Of a stretch of 64,000 nt of DNA, positions 8,380 through 16,444 are shown one piece after another. A program made the translations under genes and the position numbers. Location: assembly GCF_002067135.1 (NCBI RefSeq), contig NZ_CP020105.1:744001-808000 (forward strand), written 5' to 3'. Each line of letters opens with the position of its first letter. Position 1 is the first letter of the stretch. The notes under the pieces are model-generated. The model had not been told where the DNA came from. It searched no databases and worked only from the letters and a program-made list of their open reading frames with translations. The stretch comes from Spirosoma rigui. GTDB taxonomy: Bacteria; Bacteroidota; Bacteroidia; Cytophagales; Spirosomataceae.

Positions 8380-9825
8380 TTATCTCGGCGTGAGCCACGA
8401 CTCAGGATTGAGCTTGGTAAACTCTTTCCAGATCTGAAATTGAATTTCGGAGACGCCGTTTTTATCCGTAGCGACCGTACCGATCGACTCCCGGGCTTTC
8501 ACCCGCTGCCCCGCCCGAACGGAGACCGTCCGTAGCTTGGCGTAGATGGTGAAATAATCGCCGTGCTGAATAGCGACGACATTATTCATACCAGGCATGT
8601 TGGCTACGTCCTGGACAATACCATCGTACACGGTTCGGACGCTTTCGCCCGCGTTTGTCTGAATATCGATTCCCTGATTTTCCACAAAAATCCCTTTCAG
8701 AACAGGGTGCGGTTTGCGGCCAAACCGGTCCGAGATAAAGCCCTTGCCAACGGGCCACGGCAACCGCGCCCGCGACGCTGTAAACGAAGAAGCCAGAGCG
8801 GCTTCTTCAGTATTGAGGTTGTTGTTCCGGCGCTCATCAGGTTTGCGGGCGGCTGGCTCGGCGGGTTCGGGGTCTTTTTCAACAGGGCGTTCTGCCGTTG
8901 CTACGTCGGCCGGTGCCGGCTTTTCACCTGCTTCCTTAGCCGCAGCGACGGCTTCTTCGGCCCGTTTGCGTTCGGCAGCCCGGCGGGCGGCTTCGGCACG
9001 GGCTACGCGCTCGCGCTCGATCCGTTCGGCACGTTCGCGGGCTTCCCGAGCAGCCCGCTCTCTAGCCTCCCGCGCAATGATACGAGTGATCATGGACTCA
9101 AGACGACCGATGGCCCGACGACTCTCGGCGAGTTCGGTGCGGAGTTCCGTCTCTTTCTGGCTCAGTTCTTTCACGACCAGATTCTTCTCGTCTTTCAGCG
9201 TTTCGAGCTTCTCCGTTTCCTTAACCTTCACGACCAGCGTACCGCGCTGCTCCTGGCGTTTGCGCTGGGTAACCTGCTCTTTGTTGCGCAGCATGACCTG
9301 CACGCTACTCATCTGGCGCACCTGGCTCTGGCGCGCATCGGAATACTGCCGCAGGTAGCGATAGCGGGCTACCAGCTGATTGAAATTGTCGGCCGCGAAC
9401 AAAAAACCAAGCGGGTTTACCTGCTGCCTGCGCTTGTCGGCGGCATAAATCATGGACCCATACTCAGCCCGGAGCTTGTTAAGATCACGCGTGAGGGTCT
9501 GGCTAGCCTGCCGCAGTTCGGAAATCTCGGCTTCGGTAAGCTGAAGGTCTTTGTTGAGCAGGCCAATCTGCTGCGACTGCGCCTGTATCTGCTGATTGAG
9601 TGCTTTTAACTGTCCTAGGCCGACCTGTTTTTCGGACGCTGTTTTCTTGAGAACCGTTTGAATCTGATTCATCTTCTCCAGGTTCTGCTTCTTTTCTTTC
9701 TCCAGCACCTGCCTGCTACGCTGGGTTTGCTGCGCCAGAGCGGGCATAGTTAGCAAAGTCAATCCGGTCAGTAGGACCGCCGACCAACGAACAAAGCAAA
9801 CAAGAGACAGATTTTGGGTATGCAT
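8380..9825 (-). CDS. EnvC-like degenerate M23/LytM protein
   Basis: A 481-residue secreted protein: signal peptide (to about LAQQTQ), a long coiled coil (about 30-260, rich in Q, E, K and R), a basic/alanine/proline linker (about 260-340), and a C-terminal LytM domain (about 355-481). The M23 metal ligands are missing: the expected HxxxD start reads NQGIDI, the conserved histidine after the Tyr strand reads YAKL, and the HxH pair reads IQFQIW. The domain is therefore probably not a peptidase but an activator of a cell-wall amidase, as for EnvC/NlpD. It is the last gene of a TPR-DUF4292-EnvC operon. An in-frame start at 9840 would add five residues. Confidence 0.88.
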   Translation of the reverse strand: MHTQNLSLVCFVRWSAVLLTGLTLLTMPALAQQTQRSRQVLEKEKKQNLEKMNQIQTVLKKTASEKQVGLGQLKALNQQIQAQSQQIGLLNKDLQLTEAEISELRQASQTLTRDLNKLRAEYGSMIYAADKRRQQVNPLGFLFAADNFNQLVARYRYLRQYSDARQSQVRQMSSVQVMLRNKEQVTQRKRQEQRGTLVVKVKETEKLETLKDEKNLVVKELSQKETELRTELAESRRAIGRLESMITRIIAREARERAAREARERAERIERERVARAEAARRAAERKRAEEAVAAAKEAGEKPAPADVATAERPVEKDPEPAEPAARKPDERRNNNLNTEEAALASSFTASRARLPWPVGKGFISDRFGRKPHPVLKGIFVENQGIDIQTNAGESVRTVYDGIVQDVANMPGMNNVVAIQHGDYFTIYAKLRTVSVRAGQRVKARESIGTVATDKNGVSEIQFQIWKEFTKLNPESWLTPR

Positions 9826-9849
9826 ACGTACTGAAACCAACAGGGTTAC

Positions 9850-10740
9850 TTAGGGCCGACGCTGATAGTTAGCCGGGATTGTGAACGGAAAGCCGGGATT
9901 TTTGTCGACCAGTTCCACCTTACTGTGCTTGATGCGTAGCAGCGTCTGGTAGAACTGGCCGTCCGTTTTCGACTTGTAATCCAGGGTTACCAGGCTGGTG
10001 TAAGGGAACAGAAAGCTGTTGAGCGATGTAAAATCCTCGTAATCTAACCGTAGCGTGTTTTTGGTTGGTTGTTCGGTGAGCATCAGCTTTTTGAGTTTTC
10101 GATCCTGCTCACCAATGTAGTTTTCAACCAAAACTTTTCCTTCACTCTGGCGCAGCAGCAGGTAATCGCGTTCGTTCTTGATTTTCTGGGCCGGTCGCCG
10201 GGGCAGCGGAAGATTACCCACAACAAGTGCTTGAAGCAAATCGAAATTCATCTCGAAATTAAACTGCTTGCTCAGCGTCGGAAAATCATACACCGAATAC
10301 TCTCCGTGGATTTTATCAATGATCGTGATCGAGCTCCGCGTAATCAGTCCCCGAACGGCTTCGATACCCAGCTTGTTCACCGACAACCAGATCAGGCTGT
10401 CCTTGCGAACCCGGATGTTGATGTTGGCATTATCAATATCCTGTTCGGGACTCTTGAACGAGATCTTCGATTTGGCCGTCAGGTAGCGAAAGTCAATTTC
10501 CGCTACGTTGGCTCGAGCCTCTTCAATACCCGGCCGGGCCGGACGAACACCCACCGAATCAACCGGAGAGGCCGGGGTAGAGACGGCGGCCACCGAATCG
10601 GTTTTAACGGGAGCGGTCGGCGAAACAGGTCCCTGCTGACTGGACGTTACACCGGCTGACCGCGATAGACGCCGGCGTCGGCAACCGTCCGAAGTAAATA
10701 GTACGCTGAGCAATAGGGCATAGAGCAGGAATCTATTCAT
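9850..10740 (-). CDS. DUF4292 lipoprotein, LolA-like fold family
   Basis: A 296-residue predicted lipoprotein: short hydrophobic leader then FTSDGC as lipobox (Cys about 20), followed by an arginine-rich and proline/threonine-rich linker, then the DUF4292 domain (about 70-290; blocks KSKISFKSPEQDIDNANINI, DSLIWLSVNKLGIEAVRGLI and FPYTSLVTLDYKSK). The domain resembles LolA/LppX-type lipid-binding half-barrels, so a role in envelope lipid or lipoprotein handling is an inference. The ATG at 10740 overlaps the end of the upstream TPR gene by 8 bases, pointing to translational coupling. Confidence 0.85.
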   Translation of the reverse strand: MNRFLLYALLLSVLFTSDGCRRRRLSRSAGVTSSQQGPVSPTAPVKTDSVAAVSTPASPVDSVGVRPARPGIEEARANVAEIDFRYLTAKSKISFKSPEQDIDNANINIRVRKDSLIWLSVNKLGIEAVRGLITRSSITIIDKIHGEYSVYDFPTLSKQFNFEMNFDLLQALVVGNLPLPRRPAQKIKNERDYLLLRQSEGKVLVENYIGEQDRKLKKLMLTEQPTKNTLRLDYEDFTSLNSFLFPYTSLVTLDYKSKTDGQFYQTLLRIKHSKVELVDKNPGFPFTIPANYQRRP

Positions 10741-12520
10741 AAATCTTTCCAGTGGCGATTTTCTTGTCCAGGTTTGGACCGCCCCCACCTTTGGTTTTGG
10801 CCAGTTTCCACTGGTCAACCGCTTTTTGAGTTTGGCCAAGCTGATACAAAACGTCACCGTAGTGTTCAAGTATGGTACCACTAACACCAGCCGGGTCAGC
10901 CAGCGCCTTTTCCAGGTACTGTTTCGCTTTGGGATAGTCTTTTGATACGTACAATACCCAGGCATACGTATCCAGGTAGGTGGCGTTGGTTGGATGACGC
11001 TCTACCAGCTTCTGGCCGAGCTGTAGTGCGCGGGGCAGTTTCTCTTTCCGCAGCGACAGAAAGTAGCTGTAGTTATTGAGAACGTGGTCGTTGAGCGGAT
11101 CTACCTTCAACACCGCTTCGTACGCTTCGTCGGATTTGGCGTGGTCGCCCAGCCCGTTGTAAGCATCACCGAGTTGCGCCCCGATACCTTGTTTCAGTTC
11201 GTTATTGCTCGTCGCCGTCAGTAATTTCTGGCTTTCTTCGAGCGCATCGACCGCCGGCTGGTAGTTGCGCTTATACAGATTGGCTGAGCCGTTGAAATAC
11301 CAGAAGAGCCCTTGTGTAGGAAATACCTCAAGGGCCTGTTGGGAGTGCACCAGCAGGCTGTCAATCTGGTTCAGTTCGCCGTCCAGCTGCAGCAATGTTC
11401 CCCAGATTTCATACACTGAGCCATCGAGTTTGGCGGCTTTCGCGTAAGCATCCCGGGCCTCCGCTTTTTTACCCTGCTGCAGAAGCAGCTCGGCTACTGT
11501 CACCTGGGTTTTCGGATCGTTGGGGGATGTCTTCGCCAGATTCTGCGCCATTACCAGCGCGTCCTGCTGAGCCGTAGCATTTTCGCCCGTCAAACCCGCG
11601 TAGCTCGACAGAATCCGGGCTTTCAGACCTGCCTCAAGATTGGGGCTGGCAAATACCTGATTCAGTTCTTTCGTCACGCGGGCCATATCACCTTTCTTGC
11701 GGTAGATATCGGCCAGCAACACGTGTGCCTGGGGCAGATCGGAACTGATTTTGAGGGCCCGGTCTATCCAGGTGATGGCCTGGTCAGGGCGGTCGTTGGC
11801 AATGAGCAGTTCAGCTCCTTCGAGCAGGTAATCGGGATCACCGGGTTCCGAAGCAACCAGTTTTTCGGCCTCCTCAATGGCCTTGTCTATTTTATTCTGC
11901 TTGAGGTATATCCGCTGTTTCTGGCGGGTAATTTCTTCATTCAGGCCAAGCTCCCGCTCCACCCGGTTGTAGGCCTCCAGTGCCTTGTCGGGCTTTTCAT
12001 CGAACAGGTAGATAGCCGCCAGTTCCACGCCATATTCAGCGTTTTCGCTGCCTTTCTTGATCAATGATTCGTATAAATCCTCGGCTTCACCGTAGCGTTT
12101 TTGCTTCACATACAGTTCGGCCAGCAACAGGGAGTAGAATTTATTGCCCGTATCGAGGGTATGGGCTTTGGTCGCGTAGGGGATTGCTTCGGCCGTTTTT
12201 CCCGTTTTTGACAACGCGTTGCCGATGGCATACTGCGCGGCTGCGTTAGACGGGTTTTTCTGCACCACTTTGGTGAACTGGGCAATCGCTTTCGACGGTT
12301 CGTCGGTAATCAGGAAACGCATGCCTTCGGCAAACATCGTTTCCTCTTCCATCCGGACCGTCGTTGTTGAGGCTGAACCGGGCCGGGTGGCCGTCGAATC
12401 GGTTTTGACTTTATCCCGTTTGCGCTGCGCTTCTACCGGCGTCATGCCAAGCCATAACATAAGCCCAAGGCCGCCCACCCACCCAAGTACTGGTCGGATG
12501 TAACGGATTCTATCGAACAT
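10733..12520 (-). CDS. Secreted tetratricopeptide-repeat protein
   Basis: About 595 residues: a signal peptide (hydrophobic GWVGGLGLMLWLGMTPVEAQ), a short K/T/S linker, then TPR repeats along nearly the whole length, e.g. AQYAIGNALSKTGKTAEAIP and AHVLLADIYRKKGDMARVTK, ending with YAWVLYVSKDYPKAKQYLEK. TPR arrays bind other proteins; in the periplasm it probably scaffolds its operon partners, the DUF4292 lipoprotein and the EnvC-like protein. Three in-frame ATGs (12538, 12526, 12520) are possible; I give the shortest, which still has a full signal peptide. TACCTTTG on the minus strand at 12613-12620 is a likely -7 box. Confidence 0.85.
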   Translation of the reverse strand: MFDRIRYIRPVLGWVGGLGLMLWLGMTPVEAQRKRDKVKTDSTATRPGSASTTTVRMEEETMFAEGMRFLITDEPSKAIAQFTKVVQKNPSNAAAQYAIGNALSKTGKTAEAIPYATKAHTLDTGNKFYSLLLAELYVKQKRYGEAEDLYESLIKKGSENAEYGVELAAIYLFDEKPDKALEAYNRVERELGLNEEITRQKQRIYLKQNKIDKAIEEAEKLVASEPGDPDYLLEGAELLIANDRPDQAITWIDRALKISSDLPQAHVLLADIYRKKGDMARVTKELNQVFASPNLEAGLKARILSSYAGLTGENATAQQDALVMAQNLAKTSPNDPKTQVTVAELLLQQGKKAEARDAYAKAAKLDGSVYEIWGTLLQLDGELNQIDSLLVHSQQALEVFPTQGLFWYFNGSANLYKRNYQPAVDALEESQKLLTATSNNELKQGIGAQLGDAYNGLGDHAKSDEAYEAVLKVDPLNDHVLNNYSYFLSLRKEKLPRALQLGQKLVERHPTNATYLDTYAWVLYVSKDYPKAKQYLEKALADPAGVSGTILEHYGDVLYQLGQTQKAVDQWKLAKTKGGGGPNLDKKIATGKIYE

Positions 12521-12759
12521 GATCATGCTGGTCAGCATATTGGAAAGGCGTGTGTATGAAAACGCGACTCAACTCGTTCTATTGCGGCTTTGGGCCGAAT
12601 AAGGCCTTCAGACAAAGGTAGTTCAAAATCTTGAATCGGAAATCTGTGAACAAATGGGGCATTTGGGGTTTATACCCTGCGGCTTCGCTGCAGTCGACCT
12701 CGACCGGCGGCCTGCTTTTATGCCGGCAAACAGCCCAAAAACTGTAAACCAAAAGACAC

Positions 12760-13173
12760 ATGGAAACCTTGTATACTGCCACCGTCAGCAACGTTGGTGG
12801 CCGCGAAGGCGACGTTAAATCGCTCGATGGCATTCTGGAACTCGATCTGAAACGGCCGGTCGAAATGCACGGCGCGGGGGGTGCCGCCAACCCCGAAATG
12901 TTATTTGCGGCTGCCTATAGCTCCTGCTATAATGGGGCGCTGATGGCCGTTGCCGAAAAGCGGAAAGTGATACTGCCCCAGCATGCCGTGGAGGTGAGTA
13001 TATCACTCAATAAAGACGGCAACAACATGTCACTCTCGGGCAAGATAACCGTAAAAGCCCCCGGAATGGACCACGACGCCCTGCAACAGCTGGCCGAAAC
13101 GGCCCACGCCGTCTGCCCCTATTCCAAAGCCGTTAAAGGCAATATGGATATGAAGATTGAGGTATTAGTTTAA
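12760..13173 (+). CDS. Ohr/OsmC-family organic hydroperoxide reductase
   Basis: A 137-residue cytoplasmic thiol peroxidase that reduces organic and lipid hydroperoxides. The two redox cysteines are visible in AAYSSCYNGAL (about 56) and HAVCPYSKAVKGN (about 120). Length and the N-terminal ETLYTATVSNVGGREG motif fit the Ohr subgroup rather than the broader OsmC group. No MarR-type OhrR regulator is adjacent. The gene is monocistronic and is followed by a 12-bp hairpin. Confidence 0.92.
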   Translation: METLYTATVSNVGGREGDVKSLDGILELDLKRPVEMHGAGGAANPEMLFAAAYSSCYNGALMAVAEKRKVILPQHAVEVSISLNKDGNNMSLSGKITVKAPGMDHDALQQLAETAHAVCPYSKAVKGNMDMKIEVLV

Positions 13174-13192
13174 GTACGTTAGCCAGTTGGTG

Positions 13193-13238
13193 GGTCAGTC
13201 GGTGCGTACCAGAAGCGTTAGCTACTCACCGACTGACC
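13193..13238. repeat. Inverted repeat with GTCAGTC arms
   Basis: Perfect 12-base arms (GGTCAGTCGGTG at 13193-13204 and its complement at 13227-13238) around a 22-base loop, between the convergent ohr and Dabb genes. It may terminate transcription, though no clear T tract follows. The flank CAGTTGGTGGGTC recurs in the sdhA-sdhB spacer on the other strand. Confidence 0.6.
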
Positions 13239-13245
13239 GCCTGGG

Positions 13246-13545
13246 TTAGCTTACGGCATCATAAACCTGTACGCGGGTCCAGAGGTGGGCGCACTCCGCC
13301 ACAAATTCGAGGTGGACGGGGTGAACCTGGTAGGCGTCGTGGGCAGCTTTATCGGCGAAGACGAACGTTATCGAAAAATCGTAGGTATGATCGATAACAG
13401 GTCGGCGGGTTTCGGCGGGCTTACCAATGTAAGCGGCTGAAATGTCTTTCACACTCTTGAGTGATTCGAGACCGGCCCGGAGCGCGTCCCGGTCAGACTG
13501 GCTTTCGGGATGAGCCATCCAGAAGAAAACGGTATGAACAAACAT
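13246..13545 (-). CDS. Dabb-family stress-responsive A/B barrel protein
   Basis: A 99-residue ferredoxin-like dimeric alpha/beta barrel protein. The family pattern is visible: HTVFFWMAHPESQSDRDAL at the N-terminus, the AAYIGKPAETRRPVIDHTYDF centre, and the DAYQVHPVHLEFV motif near residues 75-87. Such proteins are small cytoplasmic dimers of varied or unknown activity. It has its own ATG at 13545 and ends near the hairpin shared with ohr. I cannot assign a substrate. Confidence 0.88.
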   Translation of the reverse strand: MFVHTVFFWMAHPESQSDRDALRAGLESLKSVKDISAAYIGKPAETRRPVIDHTYDFSITFVFADKAAHDAYQVHPVHLEFVAECAHLWTRVQVYDAVS

Positions 13546-13631
13546 AGCAAGTAAGGGTGTTTTGTGCGTATACGTTTAATCAAACGCGGCCCCGTAAACT
13601 TAGGCAGCAACGCACACAAACCCCTAAAAAA

Positions 13632-14354
13632 CTAGCTAAACTTCTCCAATTGCTTCACCAGCGTACCAAAATCTTTTGGGTATGGCGCTACAAACGTCTG
13701 TCCGGTACCGTCCAGCTGGGTGAACGTAAGTGAGTACGCATGGAGAGCTACGCGGTTGATCAGGGGCAATTCTTCAGTCCCCTGTTTCAGGTTAAACTTC
13801 CGTTTTACCTCCGACAAAAAGACTGGCTTCCCCCCATACGTAGCATCATTGACGATAGGCGCTTTCAAACACATCAGGTGTACCCGAATCTGGTGCATCC
13901 GGCCCGTAATGGGCATGCATTCGACCAGCGTCGTGGTCCGGAACGCCTGTAGCGTATTAAAAATCGTTTCGGCCACCTTTCCCTTCTCCCGGTCAATCCG
14001 AACGGCCGTACCGTCTTTGATGGGTGAAATAGGCAGATACACCGAGATACCGTCAAAGTTGTGTACCCCGTTCGTGATGGCATGGTAGCGCTTGGTCACT
14101 TCGCGGTGTTCAAACTGCATGGCCAGGTGCCGGTAAGCCTCGGGATGCTTGGCAATAGCCAGAATACCCGACGTTTCCTTGTCAAGACGGTGTCCCAGCT
14201 GCGCATCGGCATGATAGGCTTTGGCCATCCGTAAAATGCTCTGACCAGTCCGATCGGTTGTACGCTCGTCCAGCGAGGCTACCCGGGGCGGCTTGTTAAT
14301 GAGTATGTAATCATCGTTTTCGAAAACGATGAGATCTTCGAAGTTTAGTTTCAC
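13632..14354 (-). CDS. RluA-family pseudouridine synthase, second paralogue
   Basis: A 240-residue short-form RluA-type enzyme. The catalytic aspartate is in LGHRLDKETSGILAIAKHPE and the binding loop in ITGRMHQIRVHLMC. It has no S4 domain. It differs from the paralogue at 6549-7295 across most of its length, so the two probably modify different positions. The start appears to be a GTG at 14354 (KLNFEDLIVFENDDYILINK follows). Its codons 8-15 contain a perfect 22-base palindrome that could form a hairpin just after the start. Confidence 0.9.
   Translation of the reverse strand: MKLNFEDLIVFENDDYILINKPPRVASLDERTTDRTGQSILRMAKAYHADAQLGHRLDKETSGILAIAKHPEAYRHLAMQFEHREVTKRYHAITNGVHNFDGISVYLPISPIKDGTAVRIDREKGKVAETIFNTLQAFRTTTLVECMPITGRMHQIRVHLMCLKAPIVNDATYGGKPVFLSEVKRKFNLKQGTEELPLINRVALHAYSLTFTQLDGTGQTFVAPYPKDFGTLVKQLEKFS
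14311..14332. repeat. Perfect 22-base palindrome inside coding sequence
   Basis: The half-site TCATCGTTTTC is followed immediately by its exact complement, inside codons encoding LIVFENDD of the pseudouridine synthase, beginning 22 bases after the start codon. In RNA it would fold as a 9-bp stem with a 4-base loop. Confidence 0.7.
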
Positions 14355-14449
14355 GGTCTATGCGTCAATACGCCCGTGCGCTCCTGTACCGGTCCGCCCC
14401 CGCGTGGCTAACGAACTGACTCCCGAACGCACAAACTGAATTTAAACAC

Positions 14450-14477
14450 AAAAAGCCTCCCCCGACTGGAAGAGGCT
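14450..14477 (-). terminator. rpmB terminator
   Basis: On the minus strand, AGCCTC...GAGGCT followed by TTTTTG, 28 bases downstream of the rpmB stop. Confidence 0.75.
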
Positions 14478-14504
14478 CGATGCACTCTATGTACTTGTGA
14501 ACGA

Positions 14505-14744
14505 CTACAGCGACAGCGTACCGCGTTCGTATGCCTTCTGAAGCGTGGCTTCCAGACCGTTCTTGTTGATGGTTTTGATGGCCGATGTAGCCACCCGTAG
14601 CGTAACCCATTCGCCCGTCGATTCAACGAAGAACCGCTTTTTCTGCAGGTTCGGGAAGAATTTACGCTTCGTCTTATTGTTAGCGTGGGATACATTGTTA
14701 CCCGTCCGCGTGCGCTTTCCTGTGATTTGACAAACTCTGGCCAT
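14505..14744 (-). CDS. rpmB: Ribosomal protein bL28
   Basis: A 79-residue large-subunit protein. [20 protein letters not shown] at the N-terminus, [12 protein letters not shown] in the middle, and [20 protein letters not shown] are typical of bL28 in Bacteroidota. Length is normal. In many relatives rpmB is followed by rpmG (bL33) and a small DUF4295 gene; here a terminator follows directly and neither is present. It has a well-formed promoter at 14773-14803. Confidence 0.96.
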   Translation of the reverse strand: MARVCQITGKRTRTGNNVSHANNKTKRKFFPNLQKKRFFVESTGEWVTLRVATSAIKTINKNGLEATLQKAYERGTLSL

Positions 14745-14772
14745 TACCGTACTGATTTTCCGTATGAGGGCG

Positions 14773-14803
14773 CAAAAGTAGCTAATCCTCTCGTACTGTG
14801 CAA
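14773..14803 (-). promoter_or_regulatory. rpmB promoter
   Basis: On the minus strand: TTG (14801-14803), a 20-base spacer and TACTTTTG (14773-14780). Transcription would start near 14766, 22 bases before the ATG. Confidence 0.7.
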
Positions 14804-14810
14804 CTCTTCG

Positions 14811-15044
14811 TTAAATTTTCTTGAATCCATAGGGGCAATGGCGGCACCCGCTTTTGCAGCAGTATCCCCGTTTGGTGTGGTAGGCTGCCGTAAAGACGAT
14901 GTAGCCTTCGGGCGTGAAATAATAATCTTCATCGGCCAGGCCAGCTACTTTCTTTTTCTTGGGGTGGGGCTGCATCGGGTTTTGGGCGTCTGCGGCAGAA
15001 GCCTTATTTTTGAGAAAACCGACATTTGCCCGGGTTGGTTGCAC
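14811..15044 (-). CDS. DUF5522 small cysteine-rich protein
   Basis: A 77-residue protein (GTG start at 15044) or 54 residues if it begins at the ATG at 14975. The conserved part is DEDYYFTPEGYIVFTAAYH followed by KRGYCCKSGCRHCPYGFKK, which is the DUF5522 signature with four cysteines (CC, C, C) likely to bind a metal or cluster. Function is unknown. It converges on nothing and is divergent from ornithine aminotransferase, 54 bases apart. The rpmB -33 element is just downstream of its stop. The shorter ATG start is close to the usual family length. Confidence 0.8.
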   Translation of the reverse strand: MQPTRANVGFLKNKASAADAQNPMQPHPKKKKVAGLADEDYYFTPEGYIVFTAAYHTKRGYCCKSGCRHCPYGFKKI

Positions 15045-15098
15045 CCGCGGCTTCTTTCTTCATCAACGTTCTAACACTTAACAACTTCACTACGTATT

Positions 15099-16346
15099 AT
15101 GGAAACGACAACCCCCGTCACCGCTACCGATCAGGCCATGCAGCTGGAATGGCATTATGGCGCTCATAACTATCACCCGATCCCGGCGGTACTCACCCGG
15201 GGCGAAGGCGTCTATGTATGGGACGTAGAAGAAAAGCGCTATTTCGATTTTTTGTCGGCCTATAGTGCCGTTAGCCAGGGACACTGCCATCCGCGCATCA
15301 TCAACGCCATGATTCAGCAGGCCCAGCGGCTTACACTGACCTCACGGGCTTTTTATAACGACAAGACGGGTCTCTGCGAGAAATACCTTTGTGAGTTTTT
15401 TGGTTTCGACAAAGCCCTGATCATGAATTCAGGAGCCGAAGGGGGGGAGACCGCGCTCAAGCTGACCCGCAAATGGGCGTACCTGGTCAAGGGTATTCCC
15501 CAGAACGAAGCCAAAGTCGTCTTCGCGGCCGGTAACTTCTGGGGCCGGACACTGGCCGCCATTTCGTCGTCGACCGATCCGAGCAGTACCAACGATTTCG
15601 GTCCGCTGCTGCCGGGCTACGTGATCATCCCGTATAACGACCTGACCGCACTCGAAGAGACGTTTAAACGCGATCCGAACATTGCCGGCTTTATGGTTGA
15701 ACCCATTCAGGGCGAGGCTGGCGTGGTGGTTCCGCACGACGGTTACCTGAAAGGTGTTCGCGACCTGTGTACGCAGTATAACGTGCTCTTTATTGCCGAT
15801 GAAGTACAAACGGGTATTGGACGGACCGGAAAACGCATTGCCTGCGACCACGAAAGCGTTAAGCCCGACCTGCTGGTGCTGGGTAAGGCGCTCTCGGGCG
15901 GTACGATGCCCGTATCGGCGGTACTGACGTCCGATGAAGTGATGCTGACCATCAAACCGGGTGAACACGGTAGTACGTATGGGGGCAACCCGCTGGCCTG
16001 CGTCGTTACGATGGAAGCCCTGCAGGTGGTGCTGGACGAGAAGCTGGCCGAAAACGCCGAATCCATGGGCAAAATTTTCCGCGATCGTATGACCGCCCTG
16101 AGTCAGAAGACCGAACTGGTAAAATCGGTACGGGGCAAGGGGCTGCTCAACGCCATCGTCATTACCGAACGGCCTGATCTGGGTGGAGAAACGGCCTGGG
16201 AGATTTGTCTGAAACTGAAAGAAAACGGACTGCTCACCAAACCAACCCACGGTGATAAAATCCGCTTCGCCCCTCCGCTCGTGATCAACGAGGATCAAAT
16301 GCACGAAGCCTGCGACATTATTGAAAAAACAATACTGGCTTTCTGA
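15099..16346 (+). CDS. rocD: Ornithine--oxo-acid transaminase
   Basis: A 415-residue class-III PLP aminotransferase that converts ornithine and 2-oxoglutarate to glutamate semialdehyde and glutamate. Visible features are the [19 protein letters not shown] start typical of ornithine aminotransferase, the [16 protein letters not shown] cofactor loop, the [15 protein letters not shown] block with the cofactor aspartate, the PLP lysine in [17 protein letters not shown], and [14 protein letters not shown]. Length matches OAT. It is a single gene ending in a strong terminator. A G7 run within the GGE codons (about 15444) is a slippage-prone site but the frame is intact. Confidence 0.95.
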   Translation: METTTPVTATDQAMQLEWHYGAHNYHPIPAVLTRGEGVYVWDVEEKRYFDFLSAYSAVSQGHCHPRIINAMIQQAQRLTLTSRAFYNDKTGLCEKYLCEFFGFDKALIMNSGAEGGETALKLTRKWAYLVKGIPQNEAKVVFAAGNFWGRTLAAISSSTDPSSTNDFGPLLPGYVIIPYNDLTALEETFKRDPNIAGFMVEPIQGEAGVVVPHDGYLKGVRDLCTQYNVLFIADEVQTGIGRTGKRIACDHESVKPDLLVLGKALSGGTMPVSAVLTSDEVMLTIKPGEHGSTYGGNPLACVVTMEALQVVLDEKLAENAESMGKIFRDRMTALSQKTELVKSVRGKGLLNAIVITERPDLGGETAWEICLKLKENGLLTKPTHGDKIRFAPPLVINEDQMHEACDIIEKTILAF

Positions 16347-16347
16347 T

Positions 16348-16384
16348 AACGAAAAACGGGCCGTAAATCGGCCCGTTTTTCGTT
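16348..16384. terminator. rocD terminator
   Basis: A 15-bp stem (AACGAAAAACGGGCC and its complement) around an 7-base loop right after the rocD stop, with T-rich 3' side. Confidence 0.9.
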
Positions 16385-16444
16385 GCTGGCCTTAGCTGTA
16401 TCCTGGCCGGTGGAGGCTATCCAGACCAGGATACAGCCAGCTGA

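Noticed and set aside
8563..9609. 348-codon plus-strand frame opposite the EnvC-like gene
   Set aside because: It is the antisense of a coiled coil rich in Q, E, K and R, giving spurious F/L-rich frames; no family similarity.
15429..16304. 291-codon minus-strand frame inside rocD
   Set aside because: It is antisense to a clear aminotransferase with intact motifs; GC-rich codon bias alone opens the frame.
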